A stretch of DNA of 64,000 nt. It comes from Sulfurospirillum sp036802865 (lineage in GTDB: Bacteria; Campylobacterota; Campylobacteria; Campylobacterales; Sulfurospirillaceae). The position numbers and the translations under genes were made by a program. The notes under the pieces are model-generated. The model ran no database searches. It saw only the letters and a list, made by a program, of their open reading frames with translations, and had not been told where the DNA came from. Positions 17,583 through 26,116 of the stretch are shown here, piece after piece. Every line of letters begins with the position of its first letter. Position 1 is the first letter of the stretch. The stretch is taken from assembly GCF_036802865.1 (NCBI RefSeq), contig NZ_DAIRVK010000005.1:196975-260974 (forward strand), read 5' to 3'.

Positions 17583-19949
17583 ATGGATTTAGATAAATTA
17601 TTGGAAATTGGAAATCAATGTATTCATTCAGAGCCTCCCGTATGCGTGGCATCGTGTCCGGTTCATCTGGATGTGATAGCTTTTGTGTCTGAAATTGAAA
17701 AAGGTGATTTTGCTAAAGCGTATAAGGTTATGGAAAACAAGATACCTTTTAGCAGGCTTATTGGAAAGATTTGTGACCACCCTTGTGAAACGCAGTGCGT
17801 GAGAAAAGAGGCTGGTGGAAGTATACGCATCAGCGAACTTGAAAAAACGGTGATTGATTTAGGCTATGTGCCTCCTAAAAAACCACTGCTTTTGCCCAAA
17901 AACAAAGGCAACGTCGCCATTATCGGCGGAGGACTCAGTGGGTGTGTTGCAGCGGTTGAGCTGGATAAAAAAGGGTATAAAGTCACTGTTTATGAAAAAA
18001 CAAACCGCTTAGGTGGAAGCATTTGGGAGTATGAAGGTAAAGGCTTAGAGACCTCAGTCATTGAAGAAGAACTTTTGGTGGTTGCCAAAAAAGGCATAAC
18101 AATTTGCTACAACACCGAAGTTTCAGAAGAAAATCTCAACAGTTATAGCGAACAATACGATGCGATTTATTTAGCTACTGGGTCTTGGAACAAAGCGTAT
18201 AGCATTAACCAAGATACATTTCAAGTCGGTGAATCTTCCTTATTTGTAGGTGGAAAAATTCAAAGCCAAAACAACTCGGTTATTGATAGCGTCAGCTCAG
18301 GAAGACGAGCAACAGTCTCAATTGATCGTTACATTAACAAAACCTCTATGCTCGCTTCAAGAGAGCGTGAGGGTATATTTGAAACAAAATTAAAATATAA
18401 AATTGACACCGTAAACCCTGTTGATACAGTGGTTAAAACAGCCACGGTTTACACTGATACTGAAGCACAAGAAGAAGCCACACGATGCTTAAAATGCCAA
18501 TGCGATGCGTGTATCAAAGCGTGTGTGCATATGCAACGTTTTTCCATCACTCCCGATCAATATATCAGAAGTATCAGTCATAATGAACGGATTGTTCTAG
18601 GAAATAGAACTGCCAATTTGATGATCAACTCCTGTACCGAGTGTGGTTTGTGCAAAGAGGTTTGTCCTGTAGGTATTGGTATGGCAGACATTATTCATGC
18701 TACGCGTGAAAGCATGGTCGAGCGTGGGAAAATGCCACTTTCGGCGCATGACTTTGCCCTTAAAGACATGCAATTTAGCCACAGTGATTACTTCTCCATG
18801 GTGCGTAAACAGCCGAGTAAAGAACAATCCAAAGACCTCTTTTACTACCCAGTCATCGCCTTTTCAAAATACGCAAGAGGCTTGTACAAGGGATCTGGAA
18901 AAACAGGGTATCTTTTTTACCCAGGGTGTCAGCTGAGCTCTACGCACACCGATTACATCGGCGATATTTATAAACATCTTGTTGGTGCTATCAAAGAGAA
19001 AGACGCTGACAACGATGTCGGGCTTTATTTGGGTTGTTGTGGAGCGCCTGCGGATTGGGCTGGAAGGCTTGATTTGATGCCTGAGAGTATTGAAAAAATT
19101 CATAAGACATGGGAAGAGATGGGAGAGCCTACGTTTATCTTAGCCTGTTCGAGTTGTGCTGCGACATTTGAGAAATACTTACCAAAGATTAAAACCATCT
19201 CGTTGTGGGAAGTGTTTGAAAAATACGGTTTGCCTGAAGTTGATATCAAAAAAGGCAAACGAGAGCTTTGCATTCACGATGCCTGCGCTACCAGACATAA
19301 TTCAGGGCTTCATGACAGTGTACGTAGCATTGTCAAAACATTAGGCTACACCATCCAAGAGCTGGAATTCTCCAAAGAGAAAGCAAAATGTTGTGGCTAT
19401 GGTGGCTTGGTTTCAAATGCTAACCCTGAACAAGCGGGTGACTTTGTCAAAGATCGCATCAGCGAGAGCGAGCAAGATGTTCTGGTTTACTGTGCGATGT
19501 GTAAAGATGCCCTAGTGAAGGGCAATAAGAGAGCGTATCATCTTTTAGACATCATTTATGGCAATGAAGTGAACCAAGAGGAGCCTCAAAAAATGCCAAC
19601 GCTCTCAGAGCGCCAAAACAATCGTAAACGACTGAAAAACCAACTTCTAAAAGAGATATGGAACGAAGAAGAGGAGAGTGCTGTGAGCAATACCTATAGT
19701 TTTACCCTACATGTCCCCGATGAAATCGTCACATTGATGGAAAAGCGATTTATTTTACTCAGTGATGTTGAGAAAGTGGTGGAAAACTCTATTACACACA
19801 AAGAGCGATTTTTTAACCCTGAAACATCAGACTATCTCGCACGCCTTAGAGTTCAAAACGTGACGTTTTGGGTGAAATACGAAGAAAATGGCAATGACAT
19901 TACGCTTAAAGATGTGTACAGTCACCGCATGGAAGTAGTGGAGGGTTAA
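17583..19949 (+). CDS. flavin/iron-sulfur oxidoreductase with HdrB-like CCG domains
   Basis: A 788-residue redox protein. The N-terminus has GltD-type cysteine pairs (CVASCPVH, CDHPCETQC). A Rossmann FAD motif GGGLSG is at 115-120. A ferredoxin-like part follows, with CLKCQCDACIKAC from 302 and CTECGLCKEVCPVGI from 351. Two heterodisulfide-reductase-like CCG motifs come at about 485 (CCGAPADW) and 603 (CCGYGG). The last 90 residues form a separate small domain. It probably takes electrons from the aldehyde oxidoreductase, which lacks its own flavin, and passes them to a thiol/disulfide or quinone-side partner. I recall a similar gene in the Desulfovibrio vulgaris cluster. The precise reaction is not known. 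Confidence 0.8.
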   Translation: MDLDKLLEIGNQCIHSEPPVCVASCPVHLDVIAFVSEIEKGDFAKAYKVMENKIPFSRLIGKICDHPCETQCVRKEAGGSIRISELEKTVIDLGYVPPKKPLLLPKNKGNVAIIGGGLSGCVAAVELDKKGYKVTVYEKTNRLGGSIWEYEGKGLETSVIEEELLVVAKKGITICYNTEVSEENLNSYSEQYDAIYLATGSWNKAYSINQDTFQVGESSLFVGGKIQSQNNSVIDSVSSGRRATVSIDRYINKTSMLASREREGIFETKLKYKIDTVNPVDTVVKTATVYTDTEAQEEATRCLKCQCDACIKACVHMQRFSITPDQYIRSISHNERIVLGNRTANLMINSCTECGLCKEVCPVGIGMADIIHATRESMVERGKMPLSAHDFALKDMQFSHSDYFSMVRKQPSKEQSKDLFYYPVIAFSKYARGLYKGSGKTGYLFYPGCQLSSTHTDYIGDIYKHLVGAIKEKDADNDVGLYLGCCGAPADWAGRLDLMPESIEKIHKTWEEMGEPTFILACSSCAATFEKYLPKIKTISLWEVFEKYGLPEVDIKKGKRELCIHDACATRHNSGLHDSVRSIVKTLGYTIQELEFSKEKAKCCGYGGLVSNANPEQAGDFVKDRISESEQDVLVYCAMCKDALVKGNKRAYHLLDIIYGNEVNQEEPQKMPTLSERQNNRKRLKNQLLKEIWNEEEESAVSNTYSFTLHVPDEIVTLMEKRFILLSDVEKVVENSITHKERFFNPETSDYLARLRVQNVTFWVKYEENGNDITLKDVYSHRMEVVEG

Positions 19950-19950
19950 G

Positions 19951-20157
19951 ATGAGTGATCAAATCGATAAAACAACCGTATGGATATGTGATAAGTGCCA
20001 AAAAGCATTGGTAATCCAAAAGTTAAAAGTGCGCTACTTAGAGGGTAACTTTGAAGTCGACCTTTTAAAATGCCCAGAGTGCAATATGGCGTTTATTAGT
20101 GATGATTTGGCGTTAGGCAAGATACTTGAAGTTGAAAAAAGCTTAGAGGACAAATAA
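19951..20157 (+). CDS. small CxxC/CxxC redox or zinc-ribbon protein (DVU_1557-like)
   Basis: A 68-residue protein with two cysteine pairs, CDKC near residue 14 and CPEC near residue 43, able to bind zinc or iron or to act as a small redox carrier. It starts one base after the preceding stop and ends one base before the methyltransferase start, so it is firmly inside the operon. I recall NCBI calling this family DVU_1557 redox proteins, always found with this gene set. Its role is unknown. Confidence 0.75.
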   Translation: MSDQIDKTTVWICDKCQKALVIQKLKVRYLEGNFEVDLLKCPECNMAFISDDLALGKILEVEKSLEDK

Positions 20158-20158
20158 C

Positions 20159-20890
20159 ATGCCTACGTGTAATCTCTATGAAAGCAGCTGTATGCAAGAA
20201 GCCACAGGCGATACTCTTCGCCCAGGAGGCTTCAAGCTGACTGAAAAAGCGCTCAATTTTTGTGGATTAAATGAGCAGACTCGTGTGCTTGATTTAGGGT
20301 GTGGCATGGGTGCAACAGTGGCTTATTTGTTTCAAAATCATGGGATTAACGTGGTGGGGCTTGACCCTTCTTCTAAGTTACTTAATATCGCAAAAGTGAA
20401 AAATCCTTTTGCAACTTTTGTTACTGGTTCGGGAGATTCGCTTCCGTTTGACAATAAGAGCTTTGAGTGTGTTTTGGCAGAGTGTACGTTGTCTTTGATG
20501 CATGATTTACACGTAACACTAAATGAGATACACAGAGTTTTGGAGAAAGACGGTTGGTTTGTGATACACGATGTTTATGCCAAAAAACCTGAGTTTCTAA
20601 GCAACATGAACCATTTTTCTATGACGTCGTGTATGCGGGGAATGCATGATTTGGCTTCTTTAAAAGAGGTATTGGAGACGATTGGTTTTGAGGTTATGCT
20701 TTTGGAAGATTGTAGTCAACTTCTTAAAGAGCTTATGGTCAAAATCATCTTTTCACATGGCTCTATGGGGGCATTTTGGGGAAAAACTATTGAAGGTGAA
20801 GCGCTTCAAACGTGCTGTTCTTTTGAAGACAATATTAAACAATGTAAACCAGGTTATTTTATGTTAATCGCTAAAAAAGGAGAAAAGTAA
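20159..20890 (+). CDS. class I SAM-dependent methyltransferase of the aldehyde oxidoreductase cluster
   Basis: A 243-residue methyltransferase. Motif I is VLDLGCGMGATV (about 40-50), followed by GLDPSS and the post-II segment FECVLAECTLSLM. The N-terminus is unusual: MPTCNLYESSCMQEATGDTL places two cysteines ahead of the fold (Cys4, Cys11). From memory, relatives in Desulfovibrio-type genomes may carry selenocysteine in this N-terminal part; here only cysteine codons occur. The stop overlaps the next start (TAATG). The substrate is unknown; it may be a cofactor or a cluster protein rather than RNA or DNA. Confidence 0.8.
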   Translation: MPTCNLYESSCMQEATGDTLRPGGFKLTEKALNFCGLNEQTRVLDLGCGMGATVAYLFQNHGINVVGLDPSSKLLNIAKVKNPFATFVTGSGDSLPFDNKSFECVLAECTLSLMHDLHVTLNEIHRVLEKDGWFVIHDVYAKKPEFLSNMNHFSMTSCMRGMHDLASLKEVLETIGFEVMLLEDCSQLLKELMVKIIFSHGSMGAFWGKTIEGEALQTCCSFEDNIKQCKPGYFMLIAKKGEK

Positions 20891-21336
20891 TGGATGATTT
20901 ATCACTACGCTTATTTAAATTCTCATCTGAGGGATTTTGCTGTGCTCAGATCATGTATAAGCTCGCTCTTGAAGATGAAGATACGAAAAATGATGACCTC
21001 ATACGTTCAGCGCAAGGTCTTTGTAGGGGTATCGCCGATACACAGAAAACCTGTGGTGTGCTCACTGGAGGCATAGGTGTTTTAGGGCTTTACGGTGCAA
21101 AGGGCAATGAAAGTGAAGATGCAAAAGAAGATTTTGCGCACATGGTTCATGAATTTCACACGTGGTTTAAAACCGAATTTGGCACAACAAAATGTGTTAC
21201 GCTCATTGGTGAGAGGGATTTTACAAGTGCCGATCAGAGTTTTAAGCCTATCTGTGCAGGAATGATTCAAAAAGCGTATGTCAAAGTCTATGAGATTTTG
21301 CAAGAACATGGCTATGAGTACGGAAATAGAGGGTAG
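20890..21336 (+). CDS. C-GCAxxG-C-C family redox protein
   Basis: A 148-residue helical protein of the Cys-rich C_GCAxxG_C_C family. Spaced cysteines appear in GFCCAQIM, GLCRG, KTCGVLTGG, TTKCVTLIG and PICAGM, the characteristic pattern of this family. Members are found beside redox enzymes and are thought to bind a metal cluster or relay electrons; no biochemical role is established as far as I know. It overlaps the methyltransferase gene by one base and precedes the radical SAM gene by five bases. Confidence 0.8.
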   Translation: MDDLSLRLFKFSSEGFCCAQIMYKLALEDEDTKNDDLIRSAQGLCRGIADTQKTCGVLTGGIGVLGLYGAKGNESEDAKEDFAHMVHEFHTWFKTEFGTTKCVTLIGERDFTSADQSFKPICAGMIQKAYVKVYEILQEHGYEYGNRG

Positions 21337-21341
21337 ATGCG

Positions 21342-22682
21342 ATGACTCTGAATCCTTTGATGCACACGGAAAGTCTCTGTCCTATTTGCTTGCGTAAGCT
21401 TGAAGCGTTTATCGTCGAAGAGGATGATTGTGCTTACATGTTGAAAACCTGTTTGGAACATGGATTCTTTAAAACGGTTTTATGGCGCGGCAAAACACCG
21501 ATGCATGCGTGGATACGCCCTAAAGAGCGGGCTTACATAAAAAATCCTATTACCCAAGTGGATCAAGGGTGCCCGTTTGATTGCGGATTGTGCACAGCGC
21601 ATCGACAACACACGTGTACGGCACTTATTGAAGTGACAACGCGTTGTAATTTAAGCTGTCATTTTTGTTTTGCTGACGCGCTTGAAGGCAAAAGTAAAGA
21701 CCCGTCATTAAAGCAGTTGCGTTTTCAATTTGAGAGTATTTTAAAAGCCTCTGGAAAGTGCAATATTCAACTCTCAGGTGGTGAACCAACGGTGAGAGAT
21801 GATTTGGCGGAGATTATTCGCATAGGTGTGAGCTTAGGCTTTCCTTTCATTCAAGTCAATACCAACGGTATCCGTATGGCAAAAGATGAAATATATGTGA
21901 AAGGTTTAAAAGAAGCAGGGCTTAACTCTGTCTTTTTACAATTTGATGGAGTTGATGATGCTATTTATGAAAAATTACGCGGGAGGGCTTTGTTTGATGT
22001 TAAATGCCAAGCGATTGAAAACTGCCGAAAGTATGGCATCGGGGTGGTGCTGGTTCCTACCATCGTGCCTAATACAAATGTGGATAGCATCGGCGAAATT
22101 ATACGCTTTGGCATAAGCAAAACTCCCACCGTTCGAGGGGTTCATTTTCAACCTGTCAGTTACTTTGGGCGAATTCCTAAAGCACCTCGTGATGAAGAGA
22201 GAATTACTTTGCCTGAAGTGATGGAGTGCATTTGTGAGCAAACCGATCATATGATTAGCTTGCAAAGTATGCAACCTCCCGGATGTGAAAATGCGCTCTG
22301 CTCTTTTAATGGCAATTATTTGATAGAAGAGGGTGTTTTAAAGCCTGTGACAAAGAGGGCGTGTTGTTCAAGTGAGAGCGAAAAAGCAGAAGTGGGTGCT
22401 ACGAAAGCTAAAGCCTTTGTGGCTCGTAATTGGTCGTATCAAAAACAGGTTGAAAACGAGAAGCTTTCGGACTGGGACAAGATACTCAGTGCCATTGCCA
22501 ACAACGCGTTTAGCATTTCAGGTATGGCATTTCAAGACGCATGGAATGTTAATCTAGAACGTATCAAAGAGTGTTGCATTCATATCTCTACCCTTGATGG
22601 GAGGTTGATTCCTTTTTGTATGTATAACATCACCAACAAAGAGGGTGAATCCCTTTACCGTGGTTCAAAGTGGATACGATGA
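21342..22682 (+). CDS. radical SAM enzyme of the aldehyde oxidoreductase cluster (TrsS-like)
   Basis: A 446-residue radical SAM protein. The [4Fe-4S] motif is CNLSCHFC in TTRCNLSCHFCFAD (about residue 104), followed by QLSGGEPTVRDD. Before it lies an N-terminal CPIC pair and the GCPFDCGLCTAH knuckle, an arrangement I associate with MJ0619-like enzymes. Further cysteines (CENALCSF, RACCSS, ECCIH) in the C-terminal half could hold auxiliary clusters or be catalytic. I recall NCBI's name TrsS for the equivalent protein in Desulfovibrio-type clusters, some with selenocysteine. The substrate is unknown. The stop overlaps the ligase start as ATGA. Confidence 0.8.
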   Translation: MTLNPLMHTESLCPICLRKLEAFIVEEDDCAYMLKTCLEHGFFKTVLWRGKTPMHAWIRPKERAYIKNPITQVDQGCPFDCGLCTAHRQHTCTALIEVTTRCNLSCHFCFADALEGKSKDPSLKQLRFQFESILKASGKCNIQLSGGEPTVRDDLAEIIRIGVSLGFPFIQVNTNGIRMAKDEIYVKGLKEAGLNSVFLQFDGVDDAIYEKLRGRALFDVKCQAIENCRKYGIGVVLVPTIVPNTNVDSIGEIIRFGISKTPTVRGVHFQPVSYFGRIPKAPRDEERITLPEVMECICEQTDHMISLQSMQPPGCENALCSFNGNYLIEEGVLKPVTKRACCSSESEKAEVGATKAKAFVARNWSYQKQVENEKLSDWDKILSAIANNAFSISGMAFQDAWNVNLERIKECCIHISTLDGRLIPFCMYNITNKEGESLYRGSKWIR

Positions 22683-23974
22683 ACGTAACACCTTTAGAGC
22701 ATTGGATACTCACACGCACTCAACCAGCGCAAAAAAGCCAAGAGGCTTTACGGGCATATCAGTTTGGCGAACTCCTTAAAGCATTAACCTATGCAAAAGA
22801 TAAAAGCCGCTTTTATCAAACCGCATTGGAAACTATTGACCTAAGCGCTATTAGATCTCTTAAAGATTTTGAGAAAATTCCTTTTACAACACCCGCAGAT
22901 ATTAAACACAATGCCTACGACTTTGTGTGTGTTTCGAGTAACGATATTGATCGTATTGTGACACTCAATACTTCAGGTACAACGGGTGATGAGAAGCGCA
23001 TCTTTTTTACGCATGAGGATTTAGAAGCGACCATCGACTTTTTTCAACACGGTATGCACTGTCTTGTCGATGCGAGCGATAAAGTGATGGTGCTACTTCC
23101 TGGTCCCGCATATGGAAGCATTGGGGATTTACTCAAGAAAGCATTGGCTAAAAGTGGCATTGAGTGCATCGTGCATGGTGTGTTAAATGATGTTGAAAAA
23201 ACGGCTTTGTGCATTCAAAAAAACAATATTACGTGTATTGTGGGTATCCCTATGCAAGTATTTTATTTGAGCAAACTAAAGCCAGATGTCTTTTACACTC
23301 ATATCAAAAAAGTTCTTTTGAGCACCGACTATGTGCCTGATGCCCTAGTAGAGGCATTAAGCTATAAGGGTGCATGCAAGGTCTTTAACCATTACGGTAT
23401 GACGGAAATGGGATACGGTGGAGGCGTTGAGTGCGAATGTCTGGGTGGCTACCATTTAAGAGAGAATGATCTCTATTTTGAAATCGTAGATCCTATCACG
23501 GGAGCTCTTGTGGAAGACGGTGTGTACGGAGAGGTTGTCTTTACAACGCTTCATCGCCAAGCAATGCCCCTCATTCGTTATCGAACGGGCGATATGGCAC
23601 GTTTTTCTACGCAACCTTGTGCATGTGGAACATTTTTACGAACGATGGAAAAAGTCCTCGGTCGCATCGACAATAAAATAGAGATTAACCAGCATGAAAT
23701 TCATTTGAGAGATATGGATGAAATTCTGTTGAAGTTTGGTGCTATTTTAGATTATAAGCTTACGATGAGTGAGAATAATGCTTTACATATCCAACTTATT
23801 CTTACCCATAAATCGGAGTGTGAAGCACTTAAAAAAGTGATCGTTCAGCAAATCAAAGAGCGATTTGCCTTTATGTTCGAACTTACCATAGAGGCGAAGG
23901 AAGACGACCATTCCATCAACATAACCAACAGCATGATTAAAAGAAAATTACATCATTATAGACAAGGAAACTAA
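22679..23974 (+). CDS. PaaK-like AMP-dependent ligase (DVU_1553-like)
   Basis: About 431 residues from the ATG at 22679, which overlaps the preceding stop as ATGA; a GTG at 22670 is an alternative. It is an ANL-superfamily adenylating enzyme of the phenylacetate-CoA ligase type. Motifs are the P-loop-like TLNTSGTTGDEKRIF, FNHYGMTEMGYGG (adenine/aryl pocket) and PLIRYRTGDMARF. A typical enzyme activates a carboxylate as acyl-AMP, then acyl-CoA. In this context it could activate the acid made by the aldehyde oxidoreductase or charge a cofactor precursor. I cannot tell which. Confidence 0.85.
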   Translation: MNVTPLEHWILTRTQPAQKSQEALRAYQFGELLKALTYAKDKSRFYQTALETIDLSAIRSLKDFEKIPFTTPADIKHNAYDFVCVSSNDIDRIVTLNTSGTTGDEKRIFFTHEDLEATIDFFQHGMHCLVDASDKVMVLLPGPAYGSIGDLLKKALAKSGIECIVHGVLNDVEKTALCIQKNNITCIVGIPMQVFYLSKLKPDVFYTHIKKVLLSTDYVPDALVEALSYKGACKVFNHYGMTEMGYGGGVECECLGGYHLRENDLYFEIVDPITGALVEDGVYGEVVFTTLHRQAMPLIRYRTGDMARFSTQPCACGTFLRTMEKVLGRIDNKIEINQHEIHLRDMDEILLKFGAILDYKLTMSENNALHIQLILTHKSECEALKKVIVQQIKERFAFMFELTIEAKEDDHSINITNSMIKRKLHHYRQGN

Positions 23975-23977
23975 CGT

Positions 23978-25009
23978 ATGAAAACAATCATTGAACACAT
24001 TGTCGATAGTTTAAATGAACAAAACGAAATCGTTACGGCAACGATATTGGAAAAAAGCGGTTCTGCGCCTAGGGAAGCGGGTGCCAAGATGGTGATTCGC
24101 AAAGATGGTTCGATTGAAGGGACTATTGGTGGGGGCACACTGGAAGCCATGGCAATGCAACTGGCTCCCGATATTTTTAAAACCAAGCAGTGTTCTATCG
24201 AAGACATTGAATTAACAGATGATGATGCAAGAGCTGCTGGTATGGTCTGTGGGGGTGAGGTAAGAATTCTTTTGGAGTACATAGATGCTTTGGATATTCA
24301 GGAGCTGAATATTCACCATAAAGCCAAAGAGCTCAAAACTTCAGAAACAGATTTTGTGATGATTACAAGGATTGTATCCAATAAGCGCATTACGGGCAAA
24401 CATAAATGGATATGTACCGAAACTGAACTGTATGGTGAAGAAGATAAAGAAGTTGGGCGCATTGTTGAGTCTTTGCGAGAAGATTTCAATCATGTTAAAT
24501 TTCATCTTTTTTCGGGAAAATACCAGTATATGGTAGAACCTTTTTACGATACCCAACGACTTTATATCGTAGGCGCGGGGCATGTGTCACAACAAATAGC
24601 GGCACTGACTAAAACATTGGGCTTTTATACGGTTGTCCTAGATGATAGAGAAGCTTTTGCCAATAGAGAGCGTTTTCCTACAGCAGATGAGGTGCACGTT
24701 GTTCCTTCCACCTATGAGGGGCTGAGTCAAGAGGTGCATATACCTAAAAACAGTTACATTGTCATTGTCACCAGAGGTGTTGATAAAGTGGTACTTGAAC
24801 AATCGCTTCACATGAAAGCTAAATATATTGGCATGATTGGAAGTAAAACGAAAAAAAATTATGTTTACAATCTACTCCTCAATGAAGGCTTTGCGCAAAA
24901 AGATTTAGATGCAGTACATTGTCCTATTGGGGTTTCTATCAATGCTCAAACACCTGAAGAGATTGCCATTAGTATCGCCGCAGAGCTTGTCAAAGCGAAA
25001 CGTAGTTAG
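23978..25009 (+). CDS. XdhC/CoxI-family molybdoenzyme maturation factor
   Basis: A 343-residue protein with the XdhC/CoxI N-terminal domain (SGSAPREAGAKMVI, GTIGGGTLEAMA, GMVCGGEVRIL, the last carrying the conserved Cys) and a C-terminal Rossmann domain (LYIVGAGHVSQQIA, VLDDREAFANRERF, IGMIGSKTKK). XdhC proteins bind the molybdenum cofactor, help install the terminal sulfido ligand and insert it into xanthine-oxidase-family enzymes. Its presence in the array directly links the array to maturation of the oxidoreductase at 14776. It begins three bases after the ligase gene. Confidence 0.9.
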   Translation: MKTIIEHIVDSLNEQNEIVTATILEKSGSAPREAGAKMVIRKDGSIEGTIGGGTLEAMAMQLAPDIFKTKQCSIEDIELTDDDARAAGMVCGGEVRILLEYIDALDIQELNIHHKAKELKTSETDFVMITRIVSNKRITGKHKWICTETELYGEEDKEVGRIVESLREDFNHVKFHLFSGKYQYMVEPFYDTQRLYIVGAGHVSQQIAALTKTLGFYTVVLDDREAFANRERFPTADEVHVVPSTYEGLSQEVHIPKNSYIVIVTRGVDKVVLEQSLHMKAKYIGMIGSKTKKNYVYNLLLNEGFAQKDLDAVHCPIGVSINAQTPEEIAISIAAELVKAKRS

Positions 25010-25012
25010 ACA

Positions 25013-26116
25013 ATGAAGCATAACATCGCCGTTCTTATCATTGCTGCGGGGTATTCTTCGCGCATGAACGACTTTAAAGCACTTTTGCCATTTGCTCATA
25101 CCTGTGCGTTAGAGCGACTGATTCAGACCTATGAAGCGCATGGTGTGGAGCATATCTATGTGGTCGTTGGGCATCGGCAAGAAGAGATTAGAGAAGTCTT
25201 GAAAGATAATAATGTCTCTATTATTTATAACGAGGATTATGACAAAGGCATGTTTAGCTCTATTCAAAAAGGGCTTAGTGCCATTGATACAACAGTAGAT
25301 GCATTTTACATGCAGCCAGTTGATATTCCCCTCATTAAAATGCACAGTTTGGACTGTTTGTATGAGGCGTACATGCGTGAGCGCAAAGGGGTTATATACC
25401 CTACATTCCTAGGTCACAAAGGTCATCCTCCGCTCATTGACATGAAATATAAAGAGCAGATTCTTTTGAGCGATGGCAAAGGTGGACTTAAAAAGGTTTT
25501 GGAAGCATTTAAAAAGGATGCTTTAAATGTCAATGTTTACGACCAAGCTGTTTTAATGGATATGGATACACCAGAAGACTACCAAAAACTTCTCCTTTAT
25601 GAAGCGAGAAATGCTCCTACACATGAGGAGTGTTTGGCAATGATGCTGTTCAATAATGTACCTGAGCCTATCATTAAGCATTGCGAAGCCGTGGAAAAAA
25701 TGGCATGTACTCTTTATGAAGAGATCGCTTCGTTTGGACTGGGCATTGATAAAACGGTTTTACGTGCTGCGGCATTGTTGCATGACATCGCACGACAAGA
25801 AAAAAACCATGCCACGGTTGGGGCAGAACGACTCAAAGCGATGGGCTATAAAGCGATAGGTGATGTTATCGCGACACACATGGACATTGAAGTTGATGCG
25901 AATGCTCCTTTAAATGCCAATGAATTGCTTTTCTTAGCCGATAAAGTGGTAAGTGAAGATGAGGTATGTGGTTTTGAAAAACGCTTTGAGAAGGCATTAA
26001 AAAAATGTGAGGGAAACCTTGACGCACAAAGGAACATCACCAAGCGTTTGAACGCCACAAAAGCGATTATTTTAAAAATAGAAATTCTTACATGTAAAGT
26101 GTTTCCTTATGGTTGA
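25013..26116 (+). CDS. MobA/MocA-like nucleotidyltransferase fused to an HD domain
   Basis: A 367-residue two-domain protein. Residues 1-195 form a MobA/MocA-type nucleotidyltransferase: LIIAAGYSSRMNDFKALL at the N-terminus, VVVGHRQEEI, MQPVDIPL, and HKGHPPLID. In xanthine-oxidase-family systems MocA attaches CMP to molybdopterin to make the cytosine dinucleotide cofactor, which fits the enzyme encoded here. Residues 210-355 form an HD phosphohydrolase domain (AALLHDIARQ, VIATHMDIE, FLADKVV). The fusion suggests synthesis paired with removal or quality control of a nucleotide, an inference only. The end overlaps the phosphatase gene by eight bases. Confidence 0.87.
   Translation: MKHNIAVLIIAAGYSSRMNDFKALLPFAHTCALERLIQTYEAHGVEHIYVVVGHRQEEIREVLKDNNVSIIYNEDYDKGMFSSIQKGLSAIDTTVDAFYMQPVDIPLIKMHSLDCLYEAYMRERKGVIYPTFLGHKGHPPLIDMKYKEQILLSDGKGGLKKVLEAFKKDALNVNVYDQAVLMDMDTPEDYQKLLLYEARNAPTHEECLAMMLFNNVPEPIIKHCEAVEKMACTLYEEIASFGLGIDKTVLRAAALLHDIARQEKNHATVGAERLKAMGYKAIGDVIATHMDIEVDANAPLNANELLFLADKVVSEDEVCGFEKRFEKALKKCEGNLDAQRNITKRLNATKAIILKIEILTCKVFPYG
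26088..26099 (+). repeat. TTACATGTAAAG motif, copy 3
   Basis: Exact TTACATGTAAAG in the last codons of the NTP transferase/HD gene (encoding LTCKV), just before the start of the histidine phosphatase gene. Confidence 0.6.
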
